The notes under the pieces are model-generated. The model did no database searches. It was not told where the DNA came from and was given only the letters and a program-made list of their open reading frames with translations. Position numbers and translations under genes: made by a program. A stretch of 64,000 bases of DNA from Paenibacillus rhizosphaerae (GTDB lineage Bacteria; Bacillota; Bacilli; Paenibacillales; Paenibacillaceae): NCBI RefSeq assembly GCF_014192015.1, contig NZ_JACHXJ010000001.1, forward strand, positions 1,889,935-1,953,934, in the 5' to 3' direction. This document shows positions 18,036-28,565 of this stretch, one piece after another (positions within the stretch are counted from its first letter, which is position 1; every line of letters starts with the position of its first letter).

Positions 18036-21000
18036 TCACGAACGCTTCCAGGCTGTAATCAGAGCTTGAGCCGCATCCTTTAGCTCTAATCTTATAAGTT
18101 GGTCAATATCCCGATCATTCGCATGCTCTACATCCCGAATGAAGGCGTTCATATTATCGAGTGCTTTGTCTTTACGGCCACGAGATAATTCTTGTACCGC
18201 TTTCGATAAATCTTCACTCAGCTTGTCATACAGCTTCTTCGACAGCTTTTCAGAAGATTTAGCATCTTGAAGCAGTCCCTCAATATCGGCAGTAGAGATG
18301 GCCATTTTAGGGAACCGGACACTCTCGGAGATGATGGTATCCGTCTCTGGATTGCTAACGGCGAACAGTTCGATGTAATTTCCCGCCGTATTGGAAGGAA
18401 GAGTCAAAGCTGTTGTGACGGATTGGGATTCGCCAAGCTTAAGTTTCGTCTGAACATAGTACTTGTTCCGGATCACGCCATCCGGCGTTTTCAATGCTAC
18501 AGCCAACCAGGCATCCAGGGCGTCTTCTGTATTGTTGTTCAAAGTCGTAGTGATCTTCACTCGCTCTCCTGGATTCAGACGTTTGATTGGCTTGCCCTCA
18601 AGATTTGAAAAGGCTGTTTCGGATAAAAGAATGCTTTTGTCTGATGTATGAATTTCGACCTTGTTGCTCGCCTCCGACATCTTGCCCGATGCATCCTTCG
18701 CTTTGACGTAAATGGAGAGGGTAGAATCTGGCGTAAGTTCAGACAAGGTAAAAGTGGTTGTCGTACCATCAACCTCGCCTATTTTTTGGTCCGTATTTGC
18801 ATTGTACAAGACATAGCCGGTAACGCCGACATCGTCCCCGGAAGCATCCCATTGAACTGTTGCAGTCGTACGCGTCGCACTTTTTACACGAAGATGTTCC
18901 GGTGCGCTAGGAGCCTGCGCATCCGTAGAAGAGAATCGTTGCAGCTTGATATCATAGATGCCCCACCAGGTGCCGCCTGCGTTGCCTATCTGCACAATTT
19001 TGACATACCTTGCGGTCTGCTCCCCAGACAACAAAATAGCGGTGCCGTTATTTTGGCTTCCTTGACCGGAAGCAACGGGGTCTCCCCAGTTTGAACCATC
19101 TTCGGACACGTATACTTGGTAACCGCGCGGATAATCTCCATTCGTCAATCCATCGTCAAGTACGATCCGGTTAAATGTCTGCGATTTTCCCAGATCTAAT
19201 TGGAACCATTGGCCATTCGTCTGTCCGGCGCCGGTCGCCCACCGCGTGGTTTTGCTGGCGTCTATCGCGTTGGCAGGAGGCGAGTCCGGCCAGGATGAAC
19301 TTGCAGTTGCGGTCCAGTTGTCACGAGGCAGTGTTTGGATCAAAGCCGTCGATACCGTGAGGGAAGGGCCGTTCTCCGAGAGATTTCCATAAAAATCCCG
19401 GGCTTTTACGCTAAAGTTGTAAGAGGTATCTGGCGTCAGATCGGTTACTTTGAACGAGGTTCCGCTCGTAAATGCGAGCTGGTCCTTGCCGCTGTATACC
19501 ACATAGCCGGCTACTTTGGTGTCATCCGCTGAAGCATTCCAGGCAAGCTGAATACTGGTGTCGTCTTTACTAGTTACACGGAACCCGGTAGGGGCTGTTG
19601 GCGGGTTACCGTCACCTCCGCCTTGAGGTACCGTCAATTGAACGGTTCCAAAGGCGCGAGGGTCGGTAAAAGCGTTGTCTTTTTCCGCATTCCAGGCGAT
19701 TTTGGTCTCACGTCCGTTGTACCCGTCGTTATCATTTACCTGAACGTCAAATCCCATATAGACGCCACTGCCCGGAGAGCCGCCAAGCGTCGACCATGGA
19801 ATCTTGATCTCCATCTGATAGCCACTGTCCGTATCTCCTTGCGCAAACGTCACGCCGGTTATCGAACGGTCGGGATGTTTCGATTCATACACTTTCTTAT
19901 CATTCCAACGGAACGAATACTGGTAGTCATTATCGTCGTAGCTGGCGGCTTTGTCATTGTTCGCATCAATGTAGACCTCCACACTATCGTCCCGCCAGAC
20001 GGCATCGCTGTTGGCCAGTTTAACGGAATCCTTGACATCGGCAAAGACGTAAAGATTCTGGTCATCCCACATGGCTCGGTAAGAGGCAGACAAATCATCA
20101 GGCGAAGAAATATTATCCTGGCCCATAATCACTTTGCCGAGTTTCTCAGAACCTTGATCGTTCCAGGTCTCATCAAGTTTACCGTCGATCACTGGAGCCT
20201 TGGCTGTGTAGCTTAGCTTGGTTCCGGCAAAAGCCTGCGTAGACACCTTCAGGACATCGCTGGCTTCGGACAAATTCCCCCGCCGATCCAGCGCCCGAAC
20301 CGTAAAGGTATACTGCCGATCAGGCAGCAAGTTGCTTACGGTATATTTCAGTACCGAGCCATCAACGCGGGCAATTTCCGTCGAGGAGTTATAGATTGCA
20401 TACTGGGTCACGCCACGGTTATCGGTCGATGCCTCCCATTGTAAACCAACGGAGGTATCCGTGGCGCTTGTTGATGTTAAGTGCGTTGGTGCCGTTGGAG
20501 ATTCGGTATCGAGCTCCAGAGTCTTGACCGTGAATGGCACGAATTCTGAGACGTTTCCAAATGCGTCACGGGAGCGAATTTTCAGATGATAGGTCGTATT
20601 TGCAGGCAAGTTCCGCATGAGATAAAACGATGCCGTTGTCGTGCCTAGAAATTTGTCGTCCTGATAAACATCATAAGCATAAACGCCAGTATCATCGGTA
20701 CCCGGCTTCCAGGTCAGACGCAATTCGTTGTCCTGTGCTTCTGCTGAAGGGGTTTGCGGCGGGCCAGGAGGCTCTTTGTCGACTGCGCCGTTTGTTTTCG
20801 TATAGACCCGAACGTAATCTACCAGATGATACTGTGGGAAAACCGTCGTTGCATCCGGAGCCCCTGCGAATCCGCCAACTGCCGTATTGATGATGATAAA
20901 CATATCTTGGTCAGTAACATTAACATTTTCATAAGTACGCCGCAGCACGCCATCGACGTACCACCTTAGTACACCGGGCTCCCATTCCATTCCATATACG

Positions 21001-22304
21001 TGGAAGTCTTTGCTCAAATCGACGTCGGCATCCCATTGATCGCTGGTATAAGCATTATTGGGGTAGACTCCATAGTGATACGTCATGTAGTTACGATTCG
21101 GTTCCTGACCGATCATCTCCATGACGTCCATCTCTGGGGGCCACGATATCTGATTGGCCAGCCAGTGAGTCGGCCAGATTCCTTGTCCGGTAGGAACTTT
21201 GGCGCGGAATTCGATTTTGCCGTAATTGAACTGGAATTTGCCATCAGAGTGAATGCGTCCGGACGAGTAATGCATGCCGCCAAATTCCCGCTTCTGGGTC
21301 CGTATAACCAAATTGCCGTCCTGCAGATAAACATCCTCGGGAGTATAATACTCCATCTCATTGTTGTAGTCGGCTTTCCAGTCAGCGATGTCCCACTTGG
21401 TCCGATCCAGCTCCTTTCCGTCGAACTCGTCATGCCAGACCATCGTCCATGGATCCATTTCTTTCGTTGTGACATCTATCGGATTGCTTTCGTCTGATAC
21501 GTTGTTATCCGCGTCAACAGCTTTGACGGTGAACCGATAAGTTGTCTGAGGGGTAAGGCCGGTGACAGGAAGGGAGGTTTCGGTTCCAACCGCCGAACCC
21601 ATCTTTTCAGGAGTCCCGTAAGTGTCTTCCGTTACCGTAGCGCCATAGACATCGTAACGTACAATGCCGGCGAGGTCATCCTCCGATGCCTTCCATTGCA
21701 GGGTGACGGCACGATCCTTAATTTCCTGTGCTTCCAGATCGGCAGGTGCAGACGGAGGGGACGTGTCCATCGGGCGATATACGTTTAACTCCCAGATGGC
21801 CCACCATGCCCCGTCGTCGGACGTCTTCACAACCCGTATATACCTGGCCGTCTGAAGGGGGAAGGAGGCATCAATGATTTTGCTGCCCGTACCGCTGTAA
21901 ATCGGATCGCCCCAGGTTGTCCCATCATTTGATACCAGGATGTCATAGGTATTTGGATAGTCTCCGCAGCATGATTTCGACGCATCCAGCGTAATTCGGT
22001 CAAAATTACGGACTTGCAGCATGTCAACCTGGAAGTACACTCCTTTCGCTGCGGGTTTTCCGCTTGACCAGCGGCTCTCTGGGTTTCCGTCCAACGCTTT
22101 GACCGGAAATTCCTCTGACCATGTAGAGGAATAGGTCGCGCTCGCTGTCCACCCCGTCTTGTCCAAGGCGGTGCTGTCCTTATTTTCTTCGCTGTCAGCC
22201 CAGACCGACCCAGGACTGATCAATTGAGCGAAGGAACATGCAGCCAGAAAGATTGCTAAATATAAACTGAACCACCTCTTTTTATTGCTCATCCCATTTG
22301 ACAC
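18036..22304 (-). CDS. Secreted multidomain GH16 beta-glucanase (laminarinase-like)
   Basis: This 1422-residue exported enzyme would cut beta-1,3 (or mixed-link) glucans. A signal peptide ends near residue 36 (GSVWA). Domains in order: F5/8-type C (discoidin/CBM32-like, about 45-178); fibronectin type III (181-283); GH16 catalytic domain (284-507) with the E-x-D-x-x-E signature in PPEMDVMEMIG; two FnIII repeats (about 512-600 and 605-693); a CBM9-like sandwich (about 698-890, starting KAPVIDGKLDETW); FnIII (about 900-985); a second F5/8-type C (990-1135); FnIII (1140-1230); and a C-terminal alpha/beta tail of about 190 residues of unknown role. AAGGGGAG lies eight bases before the ATG. It is the last gene of the minus-strand transporter/regulator run and lacks S-layer or sortase signals, so it is probably released. 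Confidence 0.92.
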   Translation of the reverse strand: MSNGMSNKKRWFSLYLAIFLAACSFAQLISPGSVWADSEENKDSTALDKTGWTASATYSSTWSEEFPVKALDGNPESRWSSGKPAAKGVYFQVDMLQVRNFDRITLDASKSCCGDYPNTYDILVSNDGTTWGDPIYSGTGSKIIDASFPLQTARYIRVVKTSDDGAWWAIWELNVYRPMDTSPPSAPADLEAQEIKDRAVTLQWKASEDDLAGIVRYDVYGATVTEDTYGTPEKMGSAVGTETSLPVTGLTPQTTYRFTVKAVDADNNVSDESNPIDVTTKEMDPWTMVWHDEFDGKELDRTKWDIADWKADYNNEMEYYTPEDVYLQDGNLVIRTQKREFGGMHYSSGRIHSDGKFQFNYGKIEFRAKVPTGQGIWPTHWLANQISWPPEMDVMEMIGQEPNRNYMTYHYGVYPNNAYTSDQWDADVDLSKDFHVYGMEWEPGVLRWYVDGVLRRTYENVNVTDQDMFIIINTAVGGFAGAPDATTVFPQYHLVDYVRVYTKTNGAVDKEPPGPPQTPSAEAQDNELRLTWKPGTDDTGVYAYDVYQDDKFLGTTTASFYLMRNLPANTTYHLKIRSRDAFGNVSEFVPFTVKTLELDTESPTAPTHLTSTSATDTSVGLQWEASTDNRGVTQYAIYNSSTEIARVDGSVLKYTVSNLLPDRQYTFTVRALDRRGNLSEASDVLKVSTQAFAGTKLSYTAKAPVIDGKLDETWNDQGSEKLGKVIMGQDNISSPDDLSASYRAMWDDQNLYVFADVKDSVKLANSDAVWRDDSVEVYIDANNDKAASYDDNDYQYSFRWNDKKVYESKHPDRSITGVTFAQGDTDSGYQMEIKIPWSTLGGSPGSGVYMGFDVQVNDNDGYNGRETKIAWNAEKDNAFTDPRAFGTVQLTVPQGGGDGNPPTAPTGFRVTSKDDTSIQLAWNASADDTKVAGYVVYSGKDQLAFTSGTSFKVTDLTPDTSYNFSVKARDFYGNLSENGPSLTVSTALIQTLPRDNWTATASSSWPDSPPANAIDASKTTRWATGAGQTNGQWFQLDLGKSQTFNRIVLDDGLTNGDYPRGYQVYVSEDGSNWGDPVASGQGSQNNGTAILLSGEQTARYVKIVQIGNAGGTWWGIYDIKLQRFSSTDAQAPSAPEHLRVKSATRTTATVQWDASGDDVGVTGYVLYNANTDQKIGEVDGTTTTFTLSELTPDSTLSIYVKAKDASGKMSEASNKVEIHTSDKSILLSETAFSNLEGKPIKRLNPGERVKITTTLNNNTEDALDAWLAVALKTPDGVIRNKYYVQTKLKLGESQSVTTALTLPSNTAGNYIELFAVSNPETDTIISESVRFPKMAISTADIEGLLQDAKSSEKLSKKLYDKLSEDLSKAVQELSRGRKDKALDNMNAFIRDVEHANDRDIDQLIRLELKDAAQALITAWKRS

Positions 22305-22387
22305 GCTCCCCTTTATTATTCGAGGGATTATTGGCCTAAGGTGAGGTCCACCTGATCGGCCAAACCACCTCTCGAACTAACTTTAGC

Positions 22388-22401
22388 GGAAAGCGGTTTC
22401 T
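22388..22401 (-). promoter_or_regulatory. Possible catabolite-responsive (cre) site
   Basis: GGAAAGCGGTTTCT resembles the CcpA cre consensus with about two mismatches and lies about 85-100 bp upstream of the GH16 start. Weak evidence by sequence alone. Confidence 0.25.
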
Positions 22402-22433
22402 TATCAACAGAGGAATAAACAACGAAATTTTAT

Positions 22434-24170
22434 TCAAAAACGACGATCTTGATAATGTAGCACCGGAAAAGTAATCCTTACTGACGTTCCGATACCCAAA
22501 CGGCTAGAAATCGTCACACCATATTGTTGGCCAAAATGAAGCTTGATTCTTTCGTCGACATTGCGGATACCGCATCCGGCGATTTGTTTTCCTGGTTTCA
22601 AAATGCTCTCAGTCGTCTCCGGTCTCATACCGACGCCATTGTCAACGACCGAGAGAACGACGGTGTCATCATGCAATGAACCGCGGATGCAAATATGGAT
22701 CGTTTCGTCGTACCAGGCATGTTTGAGGACATTCTCCACGAATGGTTGAAGGACAATTTTGACCGTACTAAGTGAAAGAACAGCAGGATCAACATCGTAG
22801 GTTACTTCTAGGCGATTTCGATATTTAATCGTTTGGATATCGATGTACGCCGCTACTTGTTGAACCTCTTGAACAATGCTGATGAAAGTATTCCCGTTAT
22901 TTAGCGTCAATCGGTAGAACTTAGAAAGCCCTGATACCATGCGGCTAAGCCTGTCAACTTCGCCCAGATTAGCCAAGCTATTGATCGATGAGAGGGTATT
23001 ATATAGAAAATGAGGCTTGATCTGTGTATGAAGCGCTTCCAATTCTGCGTCTTTCTTCTGTAGTTCCGTCACATAGACTTTATTGATCAATTCTTCAATC
23101 GTGCCGGCCATCTCGTTGAACGCATGGGCCATCTGTCCGAATTCGTCCGAACCGCCAAACTGGATCCGCTTTCTGAAATCTCCTCCCTGAAAGGCACGGA
23201 GCGAGGCGATAATTTTATAGATACGCCGAGAAAAATAACGGGAAACGACCGCCCCGAACAGCCCGAGTACCGCGAAGCTTCCCGCGCATATCACGATCGT
23301 CAGGCGTGCGACTTTCCTGGCGCCTTTCTCCAGAACATCATTTGGCACACTGGCGAACAGCTTCCAATCCGTATCGGGTAGCGCTTCCTCGGTTACCTGC
23401 TGCTTACTGCTTGGCACAGGGGACCAGCCGGCCTCGGTTCCCTTTGTCCCGTACAGCACGTTGCCTTGCTTGTCGATGACAGCTGCTTGCCCTGCATCTC
23501 CCACGGTGAAGGTATCGACAGCATCAAACAAATCGCCCAGCTTGACCGTGATCCGCACAAAGCCAATAGCCGTATATTTATCATAACCGACCAGGTGCTG
23601 GACATAAGAGATGTTCCCATAGGCAGCGTCATCGCCGAGCTGTGCCCAGACAGTACTGCCAACGATCCGATCGGCTTCTCCGTATTTTTGTTTGTAGTCG
23701 GCGTACCATGGCTCGCTGCTCAACCGATTAATGGAATAGAGATCTATCAGTGTTCCATTCGCCAGCGGGTTACCTTCCAGTACATTGTAGCGTTCTCTCA
23801 GGGAGTCGTTCTTGACATAGACGGAGAGGCGCATTTTATGGCTGGACCAGTTAGCTGACGATTCCAGGCGGGGCATGATGTAATCCATCATGGCCTCGTA
23901 TACGTTATACCCCTGGTACTTCTCCGTGAGCAGCCGCGACAGCGTGACATCCTGGTACAGTTGCTCGGATATTTTACTGACCTCGGCAACATTGCCCATA
24001 ATGTTTTCACGTATTTGCTGCAGCGTCCGGGCAACGCTGATTTTCGAGTTGGTCCGAATAGAATGGACCGAGTTGGTATAGCTGTAAGATCCAATCAGCA
24101 CGACCGGGATTAAAACCATCACCAGATAAGAGAGCATCAGTTTATTGGCAAAGGAGAATTTCAATTTCAT
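22434..24170 (-). CDS. Sensor histidine kinase, YesM family
   Basis: This 578-residue membrane kinase has helix 1 at residues 11-29 (LMLSYLVMVLIPVVLIGSY), an extracellular dCache-like sensor of about 250 residues, helix 2 near 290-312, a HAMP linker, and the His_kinase motif TQIKPHFLYN with the phospho-accepting His near residue 387. The ATPase part has VVDNGVGM and G-C-G-I-R-N. Its ATG shares one base with the stop of the response regulator gene (TAATG), so the two proteins are made in fixed proportion. It would sense a glucan breakdown product and drive the transporter and GH16 genes (inference from position). Confidence 0.92.
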   Translation of the reverse strand: MKLKFSFANKLMLSYLVMVLIPVVLIGSYSYTNSVHSIRTNSKISVARTLQQIRENIMGNVAEVSKISEQLYQDVTLSRLLTEKYQGYNVYEAMMDYIMPRLESSANWSSHKMRLSVYVKNDSLRERYNVLEGNPLANGTLIDLYSINRLSSEPWYADYKQKYGEADRIVGSTVWAQLGDDAAYGNISYVQHLVGYDKYTAIGFVRITVKLGDLFDAVDTFTVGDAGQAAVIDKQGNVLYGTKGTEAGWSPVPSSKQQVTEEALPDTDWKLFASVPNDVLEKGARKVARLTIVICAGSFAVLGLFGAVVSRYFSRRIYKIIASLRAFQGGDFRKRIQFGGSDEFGQMAHAFNEMAGTIEELINKVYVTELQKKDAELEALHTQIKPHFLYNTLSSINSLANLGEVDRLSRMVSGLSKFYRLTLNNGNTFISIVQEVQQVAAYIDIQTIKYRNRLEVTYDVDPAVLSLSTVKIVLQPFVENVLKHAWYDETIHICIRGSLHDDTVVLSVVDNGVGMRPETTESILKPGKQIAGCGIRNVDERIKLHFGQQYGVTISSRLGIGTSVRITFPVLHYQDRRF

Positions 24171-25744
24171 TATTTCACCTTATGTTTTGTGCGGTATTCG
24201 GTTGGGCTCATGCCCAGCGTTTCTTTGAACTGACGATTGAAATAAATGATATTCCGATAGCCAATCTGGCCTGCAACTTCGTAAATTTTCAGTTTGGGAT
24301 CGAGCAAAAGTCGGCAGGCGGTGTCAAGCTTCTTGCGAATCATGAAGTCGCTGAAATGGGTGCCCGTCGTTTCTTTGAATAAGTAACCGAGATAATTAGG
24401 GGAAAATCCGAACGTATGCGCTAGATCGCGTAGGGTGACCTTCTCGCCAATATGTTCATCGACGTATTTCTCGATCTCTTGAACCAGTTTCTGATTTGTG
24501 TTCTCGCGCTTGTGTTTCAGCAGCTCAGAGAGCTCAAACATCCGCCGCCGTAACCACGATTTCACATCGCTGATCGTTTCAAACCGGTAAATGACGTCGA
24601 GATGCTCGAAATCGACCCCGAGCACATGATACAAATCCTCGTTGATCGAATGGAGTAGGATATCCAGTTTGGACAGAATGCCCATCGCGAAATGATGAAC
24701 AGAACTCCGGTTGGAAGGTTGTCCGAGATTTTTGAATAAGGCTTCCATGCAGTTGTCGATCCCGACGAGATCGTAAGCAATGACCGATTCAAACATGTCC
24801 TCGAGCCATTGGCCCGGCACACCTTCAGATTTTTCTTGACGTTCTTGCCACTGGCCGTAGGAGATCAGACGATTTTTACCCAGAAACAGCTTGCACGCAA
24901 GCGCCTCTTTTGCCTGCCGAAAAGAACCGGGGAGGTCACGAATGTCTTCGCACGGTAGTCCGATGCCAATGGAAATCGTAAGGGAGCCCTGAGCGTGAAT
25001 TGTACGAATCAGTTCCTGAAGCGCGTCTGCAGCTGTAGGCCCATAACCATCCATCAACAAGACATAACGGCTGCTTGCCGGAAGCTTGCACAGCTGGCCT
25101 ATCGGCCATTCATCGGCAAATTGTTCGATGGTTTGCATTAATCGGGAGTGAGTTTGAGATCGCATGTCTTCAGGAAGCTTCCATTCAAGATCGTCGACCT
25201 CAATGATGGCCGCGTTAAACAGGGGGGCCGACAATGTTAATCCGTATAGATTCACAGCATCCGGCTGCAGGATCGTATCTTCGCCAGACAGCCAGCGAAG
25301 AAGTAGTTCAACCCGGACGTAAGGGAGGGCAGTCTCCACTGTGACGGCTCTAGATTGATGAATTCTGAATTCATCCAATGTCTGGATCATGGAACGGAGC
25401 GAGATGAGCAGTTCATCGGTGTCCACGGGCTTCAGGATATACCCGACCGCTTTCATCTCTATGGCCTGCTTCGCATAACGGAAATCTTCGTGGCCGCTGA
25501 TAATCAGAACCTGGAGGTTGGGCTGAAGTTCACGGGCCTTGCGGACCAGTTCAAGACCATTCATGATGGGCATCTGAATATCGGTAATCAGCATGTCAAA
25601 CTTTTCTTCTTGTAGTAACCGAAGCGCCATAAACGCACTGGATGCCTGGGCTTCAAGCCGAAGGCCGAGTGCTACCCAAGGAACGCGCTTTGCGAGCCAT
25701 TCCAGATCCAGCAGTTCATCATCGACAATCATGACTCTATACAC
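24170..25744 (-). CDS. Response regulator with AraC-type DNA-binding domain, YesN family
   Basis: This 524-residue regulator has a receiver domain with acidic residues VDDE at 7-10, the phosphorylated Asp55 in MLITDIQMP and the Lys of YILKPVD. A variable middle is followed by tandem AraC helix-turn-helix motifs ending MSPTEYRTKHKVK. The start is a GTG at 25744, with AAGGAGG eight bases upstream. It lies between the binding protein gene and the kinase gene of the same strand and is translationally coupled to the kinase. Confidence 0.92.
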   Translation of the reverse strand: MYRVMIVDDELLDLEWLAKRVPWVALGLRLEAQASSAFMALRLLQEEKFDMLITDIQMPIMNGLELVRKARELQPNLQVLIISGHEDFRYAKQAIEMKAVGYILKPVDTDELLISLRSMIQTLDEFRIHQSRAVTVETALPYVRVELLLRWLSGEDTILQPDAVNLYGLTLSAPLFNAAIIEVDDLEWKLPEDMRSQTHSRLMQTIEQFADEWPIGQLCKLPASSRYVLLMDGYGPTAADALQELIRTIHAQGSLTISIGIGLPCEDIRDLPGSFRQAKEALACKLFLGKNRLISYGQWQERQEKSEGVPGQWLEDMFESVIAYDLVGIDNCMEALFKNLGQPSNRSSVHHFAMGILSKLDILLHSINEDLYHVLGVDFEHLDVIYRFETISDVKSWLRRRMFELSELLKHKRENTNQKLVQEIEKYVDEHIGEKVTLRDLAHTFGFSPNYLGYLFKETTGTHFSDFMIRKKLDTACRLLLDPKLKIYEVAGQIGYRNIIYFNRQFKETLGMSPTEYRTKHKVK

Positions 25745-25893
25745 GATTCAAACCTCCTTGGGGTCTTAACTAATCTTCTGTGGAACAGTATAACAAAACA
25801 AATTCTGGACAATAAGTACCTTCTTTCATGATAAAGTTAAAAACGAACTCCCAGGTCCTGTAATAGGAGGGAGTCCGCTGAAGATTATTCTAT

Positions 25894-27567
25894 TTATTTA
25901 CCCAGCTGCTTTACATGTTCTTGCCATTTTTCTGTTTTGTATTTCAGCAGCTTATCGTAACCGGCTTTATTCAAATCGTCCAATCCTTGGCTGAGTATTG
26001 CTTCCACATCCTGATCGTCCTTGGCAAAAAGCGCTTTGGACGTGGTCTTGGTGGCAATATCCACCACATTTTGCTGAATCAATCCTTCCGGCGCATCGAC
26101 AGGCGGATTGATATCAAAGAAGACGGAGGTATCTGCTACCGTGTTATTAACGACATCGCCATAAATATCCTGCTGATCTGCAGATAAGTATTTCGCACGT
26201 TCACGGTCCCAAGGCACATAAATAGGCATTGGCTTGTTGGGGTGAGCATCGAGTTTGAGCTTTTGCAGCTCATCAGGCTTCAGCGCAAGGAATTTGTCGT
26301 TTGGAATCGGTGCACCATCTTCCGTTGTCTTATCCCAATACAAGCCTTGCGGGCCATAGATCAATGTCCGCGAATTTTCCGGACTGGTCGCGTAGTCATA
26401 CCACGCAAAGATCCGCTCGGGTTCCTTGGCGCTTTTCGTAATTGAGTTATAGTTCCAGCCCAGCTTGTTGTAGCCGATTACGACGATTTTCCTCTGATCC
26501 ACACCAGGCTTGACGAACGGCCAGACGATATCGTATCCGTCATTTGGATTTTTGCCGCGCAGCAGTCGATCTGCCTCGGAGGCATCATTTACGACACCGA
26601 AGCCGGTATATACAGCGATTTTGCCGGTTTTCAGCTTTTCCTTGATCTGATCCTGCTTCTGGGTAAGTGTATCCTGGGACAGAAGCCGTTCGCGGAACAA
26701 CTTGCTCACGTATTTCTGAGCTTCTATGTAATCCGGGTTCGCGTATAGCGGCTTCAATTCATTGCCTTCTGGGACAGCAAACACGTGAACGGCCCGGGCG
26801 AAGTCTCCAACAATGCCTTCTTTCATGCCGGCCCATACGAGCCCCGTAATGGCGGTCAGCCCTTCGTTGAACTGCTGAGTTGCTACTGGTGTCACATCCG
26901 GATACTTGGCCTTCACCATATTAAGGTAGTTATAAAGATCATCAAACGTTACCAGTTTCGGCGAGCCGAGCTCCTTGTAGATCTTTCTATTGATCCACCA
27001 GCCCGAGTTGCCTGCTTTAATATCGCCTGTATACCACGACGGAATGCCGTATATATTGCCGTCGGGTGCTTTCAGCAAGTTTAATGTATCTTCGCCGATG
27101 GCTTTCTTCAAGTTTGGATATTTGTCATAGTACGCGTTAAGTGGAACGAGCGCGCCTTCCTTCCCCATCTTATTGGCGTCAGAACGCTCGAGGGTGATGA
27201 CATCGGGAAGATTAGTGGAAGCGATCATTGTACTCAGCTTTTGCTTGGCATTCCCATTCGGAGAGATACCCTGTACTTCGATCATGAGCTGTTCCTTGAT
27301 ATAACGTTGCGTTGGCGAGTTTGGATCGTAAGGTTCAGGGTTCCACCAGTCGTAGTTCGGGAACCAGGAGTACTTCAATGGTTCGATGCCGATTTTCCCG
27401 GGATTGTCAGATGGCACTTCAGATGAAGCTCCTCCCTCTGTGGCGGCCGTTGTCTTCGTCGATGGGGAGGGCTCACTGCTATTTCCGCTGTTACTGGAAC
27501 AAGCAGTGAGCAACAGGCCTGCGGCAAGGATGGCTGCTAGTGCGTTGGCGGTGACTTTGATTTTCAT
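25894..27567 (-). CDS. Extracellular solute-binding lipoprotein of a sugar ABC transporter
   Basis: This 557-residue lipoprotein has the signal AALAAILAAGLLLTACSS-like sequence with lipobox LLTAC (Cys near residue 23), followed by a low-complexity Ser/Thr linker that spaces it from the membrane. The remainder resembles the long LplA-type binding proteins (WFPNYDWWNPEPYD near residue 70; NPPVDAPEGL near the end). It is preceded on the same strand by its two permease genes and followed by the two-component genes, making a complete uptake-and-sensing unit apart from the ATPase. Probable cargo is an oligosaccharide released by the GH16 enzymes. Confidence 0.92.
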   Translation of the reverse strand: MKIKVTANALAAILAAGLLLTACSSNSGNSSEPSPSTKTTAATEGGASSEVPSDNPGKIGIEPLKYSWFPNYDWWNPEPYDPNSPTQRYIKEQLMIEVQGISPNGNAKQKLSTMIASTNLPDVITLERSDANKMGKEGALVPLNAYYDKYPNLKKAIGEDTLNLLKAPDGNIYGIPSWYTGDIKAGNSGWWINRKIYKELGSPKLVTFDDLYNYLNMVKAKYPDVTPVATQQFNEGLTAITGLVWAGMKEGIVGDFARAVHVFAVPEGNELKPLYANPDYIEAQKYVSKLFRERLLSQDTLTQKQDQIKEKLKTGKIAVYTGFGVVNDASEADRLLRGKNPNDGYDIVWPFVKPGVDQRKIVVIGYNKLGWNYNSITKSAKEPERIFAWYDYATSPENSRTLIYGPQGLYWDKTTEDGAPIPNDKFLALKPDELQKLKLDAHPNKPMPIYVPWDRERAKYLSADQQDIYGDVVNNTVADTSVFFDINPPVDAPEGLIQQNVVDIATKTTSKALFAKDDQDVEAILSQGLDDLNKAGYDKLLKYKTEKWQEHVKQLGK

Positions 27568-27650
27568 TTAAATGACCCCTTTCTGTTATTTCCTTTATTT
27601 AAGTGTGAGAGGGCTCGCGGAGCCATCTCTGATGCCGGGAACGGACGATG

Positions 27651-28544
27651 TTAGCCTTTAATTGAACCGACGAGCACCCCTTTAACAAAATACTTCTGAA
27701 CGAAGGGATAAACCATGATGATAGGCATCGTAGCGATGACCAGGGTGGACATTTGCAACGCTTTTGCCGTTATGGTTTGCTGTGACATTTGTTTCATAGC
27801 TTCGGAATTTAGAGCCGATGTCATCTGCTCATAGAACAGGCTTGAATTCATCGCATTGATCAAATAAGTCTGCAGAGGGAGAAGGGATTGGTTATTGATA
27901 TAAATGCTGGCCGTGAACCACTCGTTCCATAGCCCGACGGCGGTAAACAGCGAGATGGTCGCTAGAATCGGTCCGGAAACATGGAGCACAATTCTGAAGA
28001 AAATCCCAAAATCCGTACAACCATCGATCTTAGCCGATTCCTCGAGCCCATCCGGAAGTTCAGAGAAGAAGGTTCGAAATATAAGCATATAGTAGACGTT
28101 GACCATGCCTGGGAGCACAAGGACCCAGAAACTATCGTACAAATGCAGTTCACGGAACCATAGAAATGTTGGGATCAGCCCGCCACTGAAATACATGGTA
28201 ATGATCGCAACGATAAAATAAAATTTACGCCCTGCCAAGAACTTCTTCGATAAGCCGTATGCAAATAAAGAAGTAAGAAAAATGGCAAGCGCCGTACCGA
28301 TTGCAGTGCGAAGCACGCTAATCAAAACCGCCTGGTACATAGATTTGTTTTTCAATATGATCTCATAGTTTTCCAGTGTCCAATGCCTTGGCCAGAAAGT
28401 TAGCCCGCCGAGCATGGTATCACTTCCTGTGTTAAATGAGATCACAATCGAATTCCAGAACGGATACAATGTCAGAAACGATAGCGCAGCAACGGCAATG
28501 TACGAAAAAACGGACAGGGCGCGATCACTAAAGCTCAGCTTCAT
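27651..28544 (-). CDS. Carbohydrate ABC transporter permease, LplC/YtcP type
   Basis: This 297-residue membrane protein has about six helices, the EAA loop EESAKIDGCTDFGIFFRI (near residue 180) and the C-terminus PFVQKYFVKGVLVGSIKG, closely parallel to the permease at 2459-3340. It is the second gene of the minus-strand operon, 21 bp after its partner. Confidence 0.93.
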   Translation of the reverse strand: MKLSFSDRALSVFSYIAVAALSFLTLYPFWNSIVISFNTGSDTMLGGLTFWPRHWTLENYEIILKNKSMYQAVLISVLRTAIGTALAIFLTSLFAYGLSKKFLAGRKFYFIVAIITMYFSGGLIPTFLWFRELHLYDSFWVLVLPGMVNVYYMLIFRTFFSELPDGLEESAKIDGCTDFGIFFRIVLHVSGPILATISLFTAVGLWNEWFTASIYINNQSLLPLQTYLINAMNSSLFYEQMTSALNSEAMKQMSQQTITAKALQMSTLVIATMPIIMVYPFVQKYFVKGVLVGSIKG

Positions 28545-28565
28545 AAGTAAGTAAGGCCCCTTTCT

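Noticed and set aside
17840..18058. 72-codon plus-strand open frame
   Set aside because: It overlaps the hairpin that terminates the GH16 operon and the end of the GH16 gene on the other strand; composition is not protein-like.
19623..20216. 197-codon plus-strand frame inside the GH16 gene
   Set aside because: It is the antisense shadow of the FnIII/CBM9 part of a well-supported gene, with no start signal of its own.
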